Below, piece by piece: positions 1-5,729 of a DNA stretch of 20,363 bases. Position numbers and translations under genes: made by a program. This DNA is from Chungangia koreensis (GTDB lineage Bacteria > Bacillota > Bacilli > Bacillales_A > Planococcaceae), in NCBI RefSeq assembly GCF_042651785.1, contig NZ_JBHSEC010000015.1:1-20363 (forward strand), in the 5' to 3' direction. Under the pieces are notes generated by a model, which saw nothing but the letters and a program-made list of their open reading frames with translations, made no database searches and was not told the DNA's origin. Every line of letters starts with the position of its first letter. Position 1 is the first letter of the stretch.

Positions 1-25
1 GTTTCATCTATTTGAACTATTATAA

Positions 26-92
26 CGGGGTTTTGAACAGACAAAAACCCCGAATAGGGTCACTTTTATTAAAGTGTCCACTATTCGGGGTT
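26..92. repeat. Competing inverted repeats, possible insertion-sequence end or attenuator
   Basis: Bases 46-57 (AACCCCGAATAG) are the exact reverse complement of 81-92. The inner arms CACTTT (61-66) and AAAGTG (71-76) extend this into one long hairpin with a 4-base loop. The same CCCCG at 48-52 can instead pair with CGGGG at 26-30 (CGGGGTTTT 26-34 against AAAACCCCG 44-52), so the two hairpins exclude each other. No gene is visible on either side inside the window. Such structures occur at the ends of transposase genes in Bacillales, but that link is only my impression. Confidence 0.5.
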
Positions 93-576
93 CAGTTCAA
101 GTTTCGAGGGAGTAGCTTTTTCTTATTTATTATTTTCCTTATATGGGTTTTCTTTCTATAATGTGTAGGTGGAATAGAACCAGACACGTTGTTTACCCGT
201 AATGAATTGAACCAATTAGGCAAATTCCCAATAGATCCAAATGAGATGGCAAGTTTTTTTATCTACCCGGTTTAAAATCGAGAATACAAGTTCTATCATA
301 TCGACAAAACCTCGTGAGTGAAAAAGCAAAAGGCCGTTGGAATTAGTTTAACAGCAGTTGTATCACGTTTAGTGACGGAAATCTTGGTGAGAAGAAAAGG
401 TTATGCTGTGTATGGTACAGGAGGTATATGCGTAAAAACTACCGATTTATAAAATATTCCGAATTCCCTAATTCACAGTTTACTATTAACTCTTATCTTA
501 TTGTTATATTTTTACAATTAGATTATAATGTTGATGTGAAATTTCGGCACTCCTCATTCTATTTTAAGGAGCTAAT

Positions 577-604
577 GGACTCCACTTTGGTGGGGTCCTT
601 TTTT
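577..604 (+). terminator. Rho-independent terminator
   Basis: The stem GGACTCCAC (577-585) pairs fully with GTGGGGTCC (590-598), with one T-G wobble, around a TTTG loop. Six T residues follow (599-604). No intact gene precedes it in the window, so it probably belonged to a gene now decayed. It lies directly upstream of the group II intron remnant. Confidence 0.75.
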
Positions 605-614
605 GGTGTACCAA

Positions 615-1045
615 GAATGGTCCTCAACTTGGTAGTGAAAGTCCACTATGGGCGTTGGGATATGCGAACCATTAGTTAAAGGCAAGGGTGTCCATGGCGA
701 CGTAGAATAGGTTACATAAAGACATATGCATTGAAGATAGACCGTCATTTCAGACGTGTTTAAAAAGCGCGCAGATAGAAAGAATGGAAAAAGCTCTCGA
801 CAAAATACCGAGAGCTAAGGAAGTTAGGGTTTAAGCCAGTGGATACCTGGAAATGTGCCAATACCTGTAAGTGTTACTGGCAAATGTTCAATAATCCAAT
901 TATAGACCAGGCACTTCAGTACAGGAAGTACCAGAAGCTAAAGTCCATTACTAATTTGATTTCATAAAACTTTCGAACTGCCGTATACCGAACGTTACGT
1001 ACGGTGGTGAGAGGAGGGGGAGTTAATCACTCCCTCCTACTCGAT
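615..1045 (+). mobile_element. Degenerate group II intron remnant
   Basis: Bases 631-648 (GGTAGTGAAAGTCCACTA) and 681-700 (GGCAAGGGTGTCCATGGCGA) resemble the 5' ribozyme region of bacterial group II introns. This runs into the C-terminal part of an intron reverse transcriptase (683-967). It is followed by a domain V-like hairpin, ACTGCCGTA (977-985) with TACGGTGGT (1000-1008), and a domain VI-like hairpin, GGAGGG (1013-1018) with CCCTCC (1032-1037). The remnant ends near CTACTCGAT (1038-1045). A full intron is about 2 kb or more, so most of the ribozyme and the front of the protein are deleted. The 5' boundary is uncertain and I did not fix the intron class. Confidence 0.7.
683..967 (+). pseudogene. 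Group II intron reverse transcriptase/maturase, C-terminal fragment
   Basis: Read in the frame ending at TAA 965-967, this stretch encodes EWKKLSTKYRELRKLGFKP, then WKCANTCKCYWQMFNNPIID, then QALQYRKYQKLKSITNLIS. This follows the usual end of intron-encoded reverse transcriptases (WKKxKTKYxNLxKLG, then WANxRKGYWRxAxSPIL, then a GLKSL-type tail), which is the X/maturase region. In-frame stops occur at 761-763 (TAA) and 776-778 (TAG). The seven palm and finger motifs and the start are absent. Glycine and arginine of the RKGYWR box have changed to cysteine and lysine, another sign of decay. It cannot make an active protein. The family call is from memory of the motif, but the order of matches makes it fairly secure. 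Confidence 0.75.
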
Positions 1046-1048
1046 TCT

Positions 1049-1588
1049 TTATTTAAAAAACAACGGCAGTTTCTCCAAGAAAAGTATATCTTCACGGTCT
1101 ACCGCATCACCTTCAGCTAAGATTGCAGCCTTCGCTACAATTTCTCCTCCGGCTTTCTCAACTAATTCTCCAAGGGCTCTGAGAGATTCACCAGTGCTGA
1201 TGACATCATCTACTAATGCGATGCGTTTTCCTCTGATGAATTCAGCATCAGCGCCATCCAAACAGAGAGTCTGTTCTTTTTGAGTCGTGATGGATACGAC
1301 CTTATTTACTAACGGATTATTCATATAAGGTTTGACGCTTTTACGTGCGACGATGTATCGAGGAAGTCCAAGTTGTTTCGATAGTTCATAAACAAATGGA
1401 ATTCCTTTCGCTTCAGCTGTGACGAGCACGTCAACTGCTGGAAGCTTTTCAGCAACAAGAGGAGCGGTTTTAGCGACTAACTCTGTATCTCCTAAGATGA
1501 CAAAGCTTGCGATACTTAGGTCGTCCGATATCGGGATGATTGGCAGCTCTCGTTCAAGCCCACCGACTTTTATTCTATAAGTTTCCAT
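1049..1588 (-). CDS. Purine phosphoribosyltransferase (PRTase family)
   Basis: This 179-aa cytoplasmic protein carries the type I PRTase PRPP-binding signature IALVDDVISTGES (about residues 123-135) and an upstream VTAEAKGIPF loop like that of adenine/guanine PRTases. It should join a free purine base to PRPP to give the nucleotide. It does not read like the B. subtilis Xpt sequence; it is closer to the broad Apt-like group. The preferred start is ATG 1588, seven bases after GGAGG. A GTG at 1594 in the same frame sits against that ribosome site and is unlikely. It follows the permease gene by 13 bases, so it is second in the guanine-riboswitch operon. That context suggests guanine, hypoxanthine or xanthine as substrate; the exact base is not readable from sequence. 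A group II intron remnant begins 4 bases past the stop codon. Confidence 0.85.
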   Translation of the reverse strand: METYRIKVGGLERELPIIPISDDLSIASFVILGDTELVAKTAPLVAEKLPAVDVLVTAEAKGIPFVYELSKQLGLPRYIVARKSVKPYMNNPLVNKVVSITTQKEQTLCLDGADAEFIRGKRIALVDDVISTGESLRALGELVEKAGGEIVAKAAILAEGDAVDREDILFLEKLPLFFK

Positions 1589-1601
1589 GTTCACGCCTCC
1601 A

Positions 1602-2678
1602 TTATGCGAATAGGTCGATTAAGAACTGAATGACAACGCCAGATAGCATTCCAATGAATGGATCTGTTAATGCCGTGACCATCATCGTAATTGCACCAAT
1701 GACCCCGTTTTCAGCACCTTCACCAGTTAATGCAGTGATGGCATTGCCAGGGAGTGTGACAATGGCGCCTAAGACGAATAGGAAACCGGCGACAGAAGCA
1801 GTTGGTACGTATTTACCGATTTTCGGAAGCAACCCGGTAATTAGGATGATTGCCATTAAAGCCATCATTAAGACCCCGGACCATACAGCATGCGGAGCAC
1901 TTGCAGTAGCGGAGATGATGATTTCAACTGGTGCACCACCAAATAATGAAGAAACGATATCTGCAAGTGAACTGATGATTGTGAGTACATCGATATCTAC
2001 ATCTTTTTGTGCGATATCAGCGTTGATGTTCCCGAATGCGATATTCGCTCCGATGTTCATCATGACAAGGGCCAAGGCACCTCGGAACACACTAATGTTA
2101 AAGATCGGTTTATGGAAATTGAACCCTTCTTTAATGGAGGAAGCGACTGTTTTTGATTCGTTTTCTCCATTTTTATTCACAAAGTAATAAACAATACTGG
2201 ATAAGATGACGGAAATGGTTACAGTGTACACAAGGTCTTGTGTAGCAAACCAAATTAGTAGTGCGGAAACCATTGATACAGCTCCGATGATTTTATCGCT
2301 TTTAGCCATATCCCATGCGACTTTTGTCAGCATGATGCCGACACCAGCCATCATACCAGCCAAGATCACTGGACCGATCCAAGAGACGATTCCTTCTAAC
2401 ACACCAAAGAAACCGATAATAAGCAGGATGACGGCACCCCAGAAAATCATTGAAATTCGTTCTCGCATACTCTTGCCCATGGTTCCTGCAAGGGTGATGG
2501 TTTCTGCTTGGTATGAAACGACAGCTACGTTGTTAGTCGCTGCGTTGCCGACAGCCCCGACGATGAAGGCGAGTGCAGTAGGGATGGAAGCAAAACCGAA
2601 TGATAAGGCAAGTAAACCTTGTGGAAGTCCGTTTAGCACACCACTAAGAGCGGCTAATATGTCTTTCCAAATGTCCAT
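1602..2678 (-). CDS. Purine permease, NCS2-like
   Basis: This is a 358-aa, very hydrophobic membrane protein with roughly ten or more predicted transmembrane segments. Polar loops include NNVAVVSYQAETITL (about residues 49-63) and a cytoplasmic KNGENESKTVASSIKEG stretch near 169-185. The overall pattern and the operon point to an NCS2/AzgA-like nucleobase transporter. It is short for that family (usually about 430 aa), so the exact subfamily is uncertain. The start ATG 2678 is preceded by AAAGGAG at good spacing. The gene is directly downstream of a guanine-class riboswitch and upstream of a PRTase, which supports uptake of guanine, hypoxanthine or xanthine coupled to salvage. High intracellular guanine should switch transcription off. 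Long open frames on the opposite strand here are shadows of its codon usage. Confidence 0.8.
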   Translation of the reverse strand: MDIWKDILAALSGVLNGLPQGLLALSFGFASIPTALAFIVGAVGNAATNNVAVVSYQAETITLAGTMGKSMRERISMIFWGAVILLIIGFFGVLEGIVSWIGPVILAGMMAGVGIMLTKVAWDMAKSDKIIGAVSMVSALLIWFATQDLVYTVTISVILSSIVYYFVNKNGENESKTVASSIKEGFNFHKPIFNISVFRGALALVMMNIGANIAFGNINADIAQKDVDIDVLTIISSLADIVSSLFGGAPVEIIISATASAPHAVWSGVLMMALMAIILITGLLPKIGKYVPTASVAGFLFVLGAIVTLPGNAITALTGEGAENGVIGAITMMVTALTDPFIGMLSGVVIQFLIDLFA

Positions 2679-2735
2679 GTTGTTCTCCTTTCGACACGCC
2701 CATTCGACAGAGGTCGTCTATGGGGTGTCTGGACA

Positions 2736-2763
2736 AAGGAAAAGAAACCTGCTGGTGAGCAGG
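2736..2763 (-). terminator. Riboswitch-controlled terminator (expression platform)
   Basis: On the minus strand CCTGCT and AGCAGG (plus 2758-2763 and 2748-2753) form a six-pair stem with loop CACC. TTTCTTTTCCTTT follows (plus 2736-2747). It lies between the purine aptamer and the permease start. TTGGTG next to the aptamer P1 strand can pair with CACCAG in the terminator loop and stem as an antiterminator. This fits an OFF switch with purine. Confidence 0.75.
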
Positions 2764-2778
2764 GGGTGTCCAGGCACC

Positions 2779-2848
2779 AACCATAGTAGAGCAATTTACG
2801 GTTGCTCTGTAGAAACTCCCGAACCGATTATCGGGATTATATGAGGTG
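2779..2848 (-). promoter_or_regulatory. Purine riboswitch, guanine class
   Basis: The minus strand carries the conserved order of the purine aptamer: CCTCATATAATC (P1/J1-2), a P2 hairpin CCCGATAATCGGTTCGGG, the J2/3 core AGTTTCTAC, a P3 hairpin AGAGCAACCGTAAATTGCTCT, and ACTATGG (J3/1 and P1). The base before TATG in J3/1 is C, which corresponds to the specificity base C74 of guanine/hypoxanthine aptamers; adenine aptamers have U. J2/3 keeps U51, unlike the 2'-deoxyguanosine variants. It precedes the permease-PRTase operon and a terminator, so purine binding should stop transcription. The P1 helix is short and partly mismatched on its outer side. Confidence 0.93.
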
Positions 2849-2875
2849 TACGGTATATTTTATTTTTGCAAAATA

Positions 2876-2905
2876 ACGATAACATGCGGGTAGGAGAGGT
2901 GACAA
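2876..2905 (-). promoter_or_regulatory. Candidate SigmaA promoter of the purine operon
   Basis: On the minus strand TTGTCA (plus 2900-2905) is followed after 18 bases by TATCGT (plus 2876-2881). Transcription would begin a few bases before the purine aptamer, as expected for a riboswitch leader. The -10 box matches only four of six positions. Confidence 0.45.
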
Positions 2906-2935
2906 TGCAATAAATGGTAGTAAGGGCTTTCAAAC

Positions 2936-2972
2936 GAAAAAAAACTAACCTTTTTAAGAGGTTAGTTTTTTT
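2936..2972. terminator. Bidirectional terminator overlapping the end of sda
   Basis: AAAAAAACTAACCT (2938-2951) pairs with AGGTTAGTTTTTTT (2959-2972) around a seven-base loop, with a run of T on both strands. The sda stop codon (2954-2956) lies in the loop, so the last codons of sda form one arm. It probably ends the sda transcript and may also shield the purine operon from it. Confidence 0.85.
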
Positions 2973-3118
2973 GCTTTACAGTTACTGTAACGTTTTGAAA
3001 TCGTCAGTGATCGTTTCTTGATTTCCGATTCAAGCAATTGGATAAAATGTGGATTCAAGTTCAAATCGACGGCTTTGTAGTATGACTGGACAAGCAACTC
3101 ATCCGGCAACTGGTGCAT
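2954..3118 (-). CDS. sda: Sda, checkpoint inhibitor of sporulation initiation
   Basis: This 54-aa protein starts MHQLPDELLVQSYYKAVDLN and continues with a second helix LNPHFIQLLESEIKKRSLTI. It closely follows Sda of B. subtilis ([33 protein letters not shown]), which folds as a helical hairpin. Sda binds the sporulation kinases KinA and KinB and blocks their autophosphorylation when replication is starting or damaged. The start ATG 3118 has GGAGG nine bases upstream. The protein is about eight residues longer than the 46-aa B. subtilis form, because the tail (SKRYSNCKAKKLTS) runs into the terminator hairpin. DnaA-box sequences lie 125-225 bases upstream, matching the known DnaA control of sda. 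The identification rests on my memory of the B. subtilis sequence. Confidence 0.93.
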   Translation of the reverse strand: MHQLPDELLVQSYYKAVDLNLNPHFIQLLESEIKKRSLTISKRYSNCKAKKLTS

Positions 3119-3156
3119 GATTTTAGGCCTCCAATAGTATAGTTAAAAAGTTATAT

Positions 3157-3175
3157 TTATTAGTAAGTCTAATAA
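3157..3175. promoter_or_regulatory. Perfect inverted repeat upstream of sda
   Basis: TTATTAG (3157-3163) and CTAATAA (3169-3175) are exact reverse complements around TAAGT. The site is 39 bases upstream of the sda start, between it and the DnaA boxes, where the promoter is expected. It could be an operator or a transcript hairpin; there is no T run beside it. Confidence 0.4.
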
Positions 3176-3242
3176 TTCGTTAGTCATAAGTTTTTGTCTA
3201 TTCTTACTTTACCAAATAAATTCCTAAAGAACAACCGTTCCG

Positions 3243-3341
3243 TTATCCACAGTATACAGTGGATAAGTTGTGGATGAATTGTGTGTAAATCTGCAAAATG
3301 TTGATTTATCAATGGGGATAACATGTATAACTTTATCCACA
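3243..3341. promoter_or_regulatory. DnaA-box cluster upstream of sda
   Basis: Two exact DnaA boxes TTATCCACA lie at 3243-3251 and 3333-3341. Single-mismatch boxes on the other strand are AGTGGATAA (3258-3266), TGTGGATGA (3269-3277) and TGGGGATAA (3313-3321). Five boxes within 99 bases, with three packed into 35 bases, are far above chance in AT-rich DNA. In B. subtilis sda is activated by DnaA through similar boxes. I see no AT-rich unwinding element or dnaA/dnaN genes, so I do not read this as an origin. Confidence 0.85.
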
Positions 3342-3530
3342 GTTGTTGAATATTGCGGATTTTGTCGAAAGGTTTTTTGTTAAAAATTACTTGTTTATAG
3401 TTTTTTAACAGAAGGTCATTGATTGGCTCAGTTTTTATTCCTTTTGGTAGTGAAATTAATAATTCCCTTTCATCTTGTTCGCCCATTTTGTATAATAAAT
3501 CCAGATTAGGGGAAAGAGAGTTGTTCAGTC

Positions 3531-3980
3531 ATGCGTTTAGACGATATTGATAAGCGAATATTGGAATTGCTGACGGCTAATGGACGAATGTCTTATGTCG
3601 ATATTGGAAAAGAGCTCAATCTATCCAGAGTGGCTGTGCGTGAACGGGTGAACCAGCTGCAGGAGGATGGAATTATCGAACGTTTCACTGTAGTGATCAA
3701 TTCTGAGAACGTGGGAAAAAATGTTTCGGCTTTCTTTGAAGTGGATTGTGAGCCTGCCTCTCTTGTTGAAGTGGCAGAAACACTTGCTGAAAATCCAAGT
3801 GTCGCCAGCTGTTATCAAATGACCGGACCATCAACCTTGCATATGCATGTGTTGGTCGATGACTTTAAGAGTCTTGAGAAATTCATTAATGAAGAGTTGT
3901 ATGCTTTGGAAGGAATCACACGGGTGGCGAGTCATGTATTGCTTCGGAGATTTAAAAGTAGGAATGGATTAAAACTTTAA
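3531..3980 (+). CDS. Lrp/AsnC family transcriptional regulator (YwrC-like)
   Basis: This 149-aa protein starts MRLDDIDKRILELLTANGRM. Its N-terminal helix-turn-helix covers about residues 2-60, with recognition-helix text LNLSRVAVRERVNQLQEDGI. A RAM ligand-binding/oligomerisation domain covers about 64-145. The length and LDxxDxxIL start are typical for Lrp/AsnC proteins, which sense amino acids and bind DNA as dimers to octamers. The ribosome site is weak (GGGGAAAGAGAG, 10 bases before ATG 3531); a -10-like TATAAT lies at 3491-3496. B. subtilis ywrC, an Lrp-type gene, lies next to ywrD (gamma-glutamyltransferase) and ywrA/ywrB (chromate transport). All of those types recur downstream here, so this is probably the YwrC counterpart. 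Control of the downstream operon is plausible but not shown. Confidence 0.92.
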   Translation: MRLDDIDKRILELLTANGRMSYVDIGKELNLSRVAVRERVNQLQEDGIIERFTVVINSENVGKNVSAFFEVDCEPASLVEVAETLAENPSVASCYQMTGPSTLHMHVLVDDFKSLEKFINEELYALEGITRVASHVLLRRFKSRNGLKL

Positions 3981-3985
3981 GATGT

Positions 3986-4023
3986 TCCCCATGCTCAATG
4001 AAGAGATATGGGGATTTTTTTAT
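3986..4023 (+). terminator. Rho-independent terminator of the Lrp-type gene
   Basis: TCCCCAT (3986-3992) pairs with ATGGGGA (4008-4014), with a 15-base loop and seven T residues, six bases after the stop codon. It separates the regulator from the importer operon. Confidence 0.8.
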
Positions 4024-4031
4024 TTATTTTT

Positions 4032-4196
4032 TCATTCCTCTTTAGATAGTTTGGAGTGTTCAAGAAAATTAAAAGTAGAAATAGCATGGTGATTGAGTTG
4101 TTTCTTCACCATTGTGCAATCATAAGCCAGATAGCTGCGATTAGACTCTTCACCCCTTTCAGAATCAGGGTAGTATGTTGGATCTTCGAGATTGTG
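4032..4196 (-). pseudogene. Possible gene fragment of unknown family
   Basis: The minus strand is open for 54 codons between a stop at 4197-4199 and TGA at 4032-4034. It reads EDPTYYPDSERGEESNRSYL, then AYDCTMVKKQLNHHAISTFN, then FLEHSKLSKEE. The composition looks protein-like rather than random. The only internal ATG (about residue 31) has no ribosome site and no start is visible at the front. It may be the tail of a lost gene. I do not recognise it, and it may be chance. Confidence 0.25.
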
Positions 4197-4262
4197 TTAA
4201 GAAAGTGATCCATTAAAAAAGAAAATGTATATTCTTTTTAGGGCTTCTATTGCTTGAGTGCA

Positions 4263-4359
4263 GGCGCCGACTTCTGCGGGAAAAGCGTGAGTCTTGAGAC
4301 CCCGCAGGTAGCGAAGCGAACGAGGAGGCTCAAGCCATGCCCCGCGGAAAGCGTGCGCC
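4263..4359. repeat. Palindromic interspersed repeat with alternative stems
   Basis: Three nested arm pairs make a 97-base cruciform-like unit: GGCGC (4263-4267) with GCGCC (4355-4359), CTGCGGG (4274-4280) with CCCGCGG (4341-4347), and CTTGAG (4293-4298) with CTCAAG (4329-4334). CTGCGGG can also pair with CCCGCAG (4301-4307), giving a competing local hairpin. The GC content is well above the flanks. The wording (TTCTGCGGGAAAAGCG, CTTGAGACCCCGCAG, GAGGAGGCTCAAG, CCCCGCGGAAAGCG) is one I recall as a common intergenic repeat in Bacillales genomes. Function unknown; no coding potential seen. Confidence 0.7.
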
Positions 4360-4418
4360 GTAACGGAAAGCAGGATTTACTATAAGGTTTTATTGACTAT
4401 GGGTAAGAATGGGACCGC

Positions 4419-4435
4419 CTGGAGCGAGACTCCAG
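4419..4435. repeat. Small inverted repeat
   Basis: CTGGAG (4419-4424) and CTCCAG (4430-4435) pair around CGAGA. It sits just after the palindromic repeat and may be part of the same unit or of a small transcript ending at 4494. Confidence 0.4.
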
Positions 4436-4466
4436 TTATATTCAATCTTAATGTGACAACATGCTT

Positions 4467-4494
4467 AACCCCTTCTCTAAGAAAGGGTTTTTTT
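4467..4494 (+). terminator. Rho-independent terminator without an assigned gene
   Basis: AACCCCTTCT (4467-4476) pairs with AGAAAGGGTT (4480-4489) with one mismatch and a CTA loop, then a T run to 4494. The nearest upstream plus-strand gene already has its own terminator at 3986-4023. Either this is a back-up, or a non-coding transcript from 4030-4490 ends here. Confidence 0.65.
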
Positions 4495-4513
4495 ATTTTG
4501 CCTTTCGAAATGA

Positions 4514-4531
4514 TTTGTAAGCGCTTACGGT
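4514..4531. promoter_or_regulatory. cre-like site 1 (CcpA)
   Basis: TTTGTAAGCGCTTACGGT matches the cre consensus WWTGNAARCGNWWWCAWW except at two positions near its right end. It has a perfect 12-base palindrome core GTAAGCGCTTAC (4517-4528). It is about 240 bases upstream of the importer operon start, suggesting carbon catabolite control by CcpA. Confidence 0.6.
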
Positions 4532-4564
4532 TTTTTGTGTATATCTTAGTACCTAAAAATTAGA

Positions 4565-4582
4565 AATGTAAGCATTTACATT
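4565..4582. promoter_or_regulatory. cre-like site 2 (CcpA)
   Basis: AATGTAAGCATTTACATT fits the cre consensus with one mismatch (A for the central G). It lies exactly 51 bases after the first cre-like site, about five helical turns, so both sites face the same side of the DNA. The pair is upstream of the candidate operon promoter. Confidence 0.5.
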
Positions 4583-4664
4583 ACGAAAAGTTTATAAAAA
4601 TTGATTTTTTATAATCGAAAAGTATGAAAAATGAATAAAAATTTATTTATTTGAAAATTTACTA

Positions 4665-4693
4665 TAGATTTTTAAATCTGACTGTTCTATAAT
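4665..4693 (+). promoter_or_regulatory. Candidate promoter of the peptide importer operon
   Basis: An exact TATAAT at 4688-4693 has TAGATT (4665-4670) 17 bases before it, a poor -35 box. An inverted repeat AGATTT-TT-AAATCT (4667-4680) overlaps the -35 area and could be an operator. Transcription would start about 70 bases before the first permease gene. Confidence 0.45.
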
Positions 4694-4768
4694 CACAATT
4701 AAACTTTTAATAACAAATGTTAATCGATATTAAAAAAGAGTTTAACTTTAGAAAGAGAGGGTGGAAGA

Positions 4769-5710
4769 ATGATAGGTTTAATTGTCCGAAGATTGTTGCA
4801 ACTGGTGTTCTTGCTGATCGGAATTTCCTTTTTAGTCTTTTCATCGATGTATGTTGCTCCGGGCGATCCTGCTGCAATGGTTGGTGGTCCTACCGCAACT
4901 GAATCGGATCTTGAATCGATACGGGAGAACTTAGGGTTGAATGATCCGTTCCTCGTTCAATATGGCCGTTATTTAACGAATGCTCTTCAAGGAGACTTCG
5001 GCTACTCCTATCAGACGAGGCAGTCAGTTACCGAAGCGATCGCCATCCGGATTCCGAATACGGTGAAGCTTGCGATTGCGAGTATAATCGTAGCTATTTT
5101 CATAGGACTACTTGCCGGTATGATTTCGGCTTTACGGCATAATTCGTGGCTGGATGTTTCCTCTACAACATTCGCACTTGCAGGAATCTCCATTCCGAAC
5201 TTCTGGTTGGGGGCGATCCTGATCTTAGTGTTCGCCGTGACTCTGCAGTGGCTTCCAGTCGGTGGGTTATCTGCACCGTGGTACACGGTTGAGGGGATGA
5301 AGCAGTTGGTGCTTCCGGCTATCACACTCGGAACCGGTTCTGCAGCTATGATTGCCCGGATGACGCGTTCTTCCATGCTTGAAGTGAAGAAAGCAGATTA
5401 TGTTCGGACAGCCCGTGCTAAGGGAGTTAAGGAACGGAAAGTCATCGGTGTACATATTTTGAAGAATGCTTTGATTCCTGTAGTAACGGTGATCGGAGTA
5501 AACTTCGGTGGATTACTCGGGGGAACAATCATTACAGAAAAGGTATTTGCGATTAACGGAGTTGGCCGATTGATGATCGATTCCATCGCGATGCGTGATT
5601 TCCCGATGGTTCAAGGTTCCGTGTTATTAGTTGCTACGTTGTTCGTTGTGGTGAACTTAGTGACGGACATTGTGTATACGATGATCGACCCAAGAATCAG
5701 CTACGACTAA
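4769..5710 (+). CDS. Peptide ABC transporter permease (DppB/OppB/GsiC type)
   Basis: This 313-aa inner-membrane subunit starts MIGLIVRRLLQLVFLLIGIS with the first transmembrane helix at about residues 9-31. The family's extracellular text LGLNDPFLVQYGRYL follows, then five further helices. The cytoplasmic coupling loop that contacts the ATPase, RTARAKGVKERKVIGVHILK, covers 213-232. The length matches the family (306-340 aa). The start ATG 4769 follows AGAGAGGGTGGAAGA. It is the first gene of the operon, followed by the partner permease, binding protein and two ATPases. Sequence alone does not fix the substrate. The gamma-glutamyltransferase downstream suggests gamma-glutamyl peptides or glutathione, but di- or oligopeptides or nickel are alternatives. 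Confidence 0.93.
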   Translation: MIGLIVRRLLQLVFLLIGISFLVFSSMYVAPGDPAAMVGGPTATESDLESIRENLGLNDPFLVQYGRYLTNALQGDFGYSYQTRQSVTEAIAIRIPNTVKLAIASIIVAIFIGLLAGMISALRHNSWLDVSSTTFALAGISIPNFWLGAILILVFAVTLQWLPVGGLSAPWYTVEGMKQLVLPAITLGTGSAAMIARMTRSSMLEVKKADYVRTARAKGVKERKVIGVHILKNALIPVVTVIGVNFGGLLGGTIITEKVFAINGVGRLMIDSIAMRDFPMVQGSVLLVATLFVVVNLVTDIVYTMIDPRISYD

Positions 5711-5729
5711 TTTGAAAGGAGGGACCGCT

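Noticed and set aside
428..679. 83-codon plus-strand open frame after GGAGGTAT
   Set aside because: It runs through a strong terminator (577-604) and into the intron remnant. The composition is AT-driven and I see no family resemblance.
1630..2844. Long plus-strand open frames opposite the permease gene
   Set aside because: They are antisense shadows of a membrane protein, rich in Pro, Ser, Thr and Met; the last one also runs through the riboswitch.
3243..3341. Replication origin
   Set aside because: DnaA boxes are present but there is no AT-rich unwinding region or dnaA, dnaN or rep gene nearby; the sda gene explains the cluster.
3184..3486. 100-codon minus-strand open frame upstream of sda
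   Set aside because: It has no ribosome site, and much of it translates the DnaA-box cluster and AT-rich promoter DNA. A real short protein is not fully excluded for its first 40 residues.
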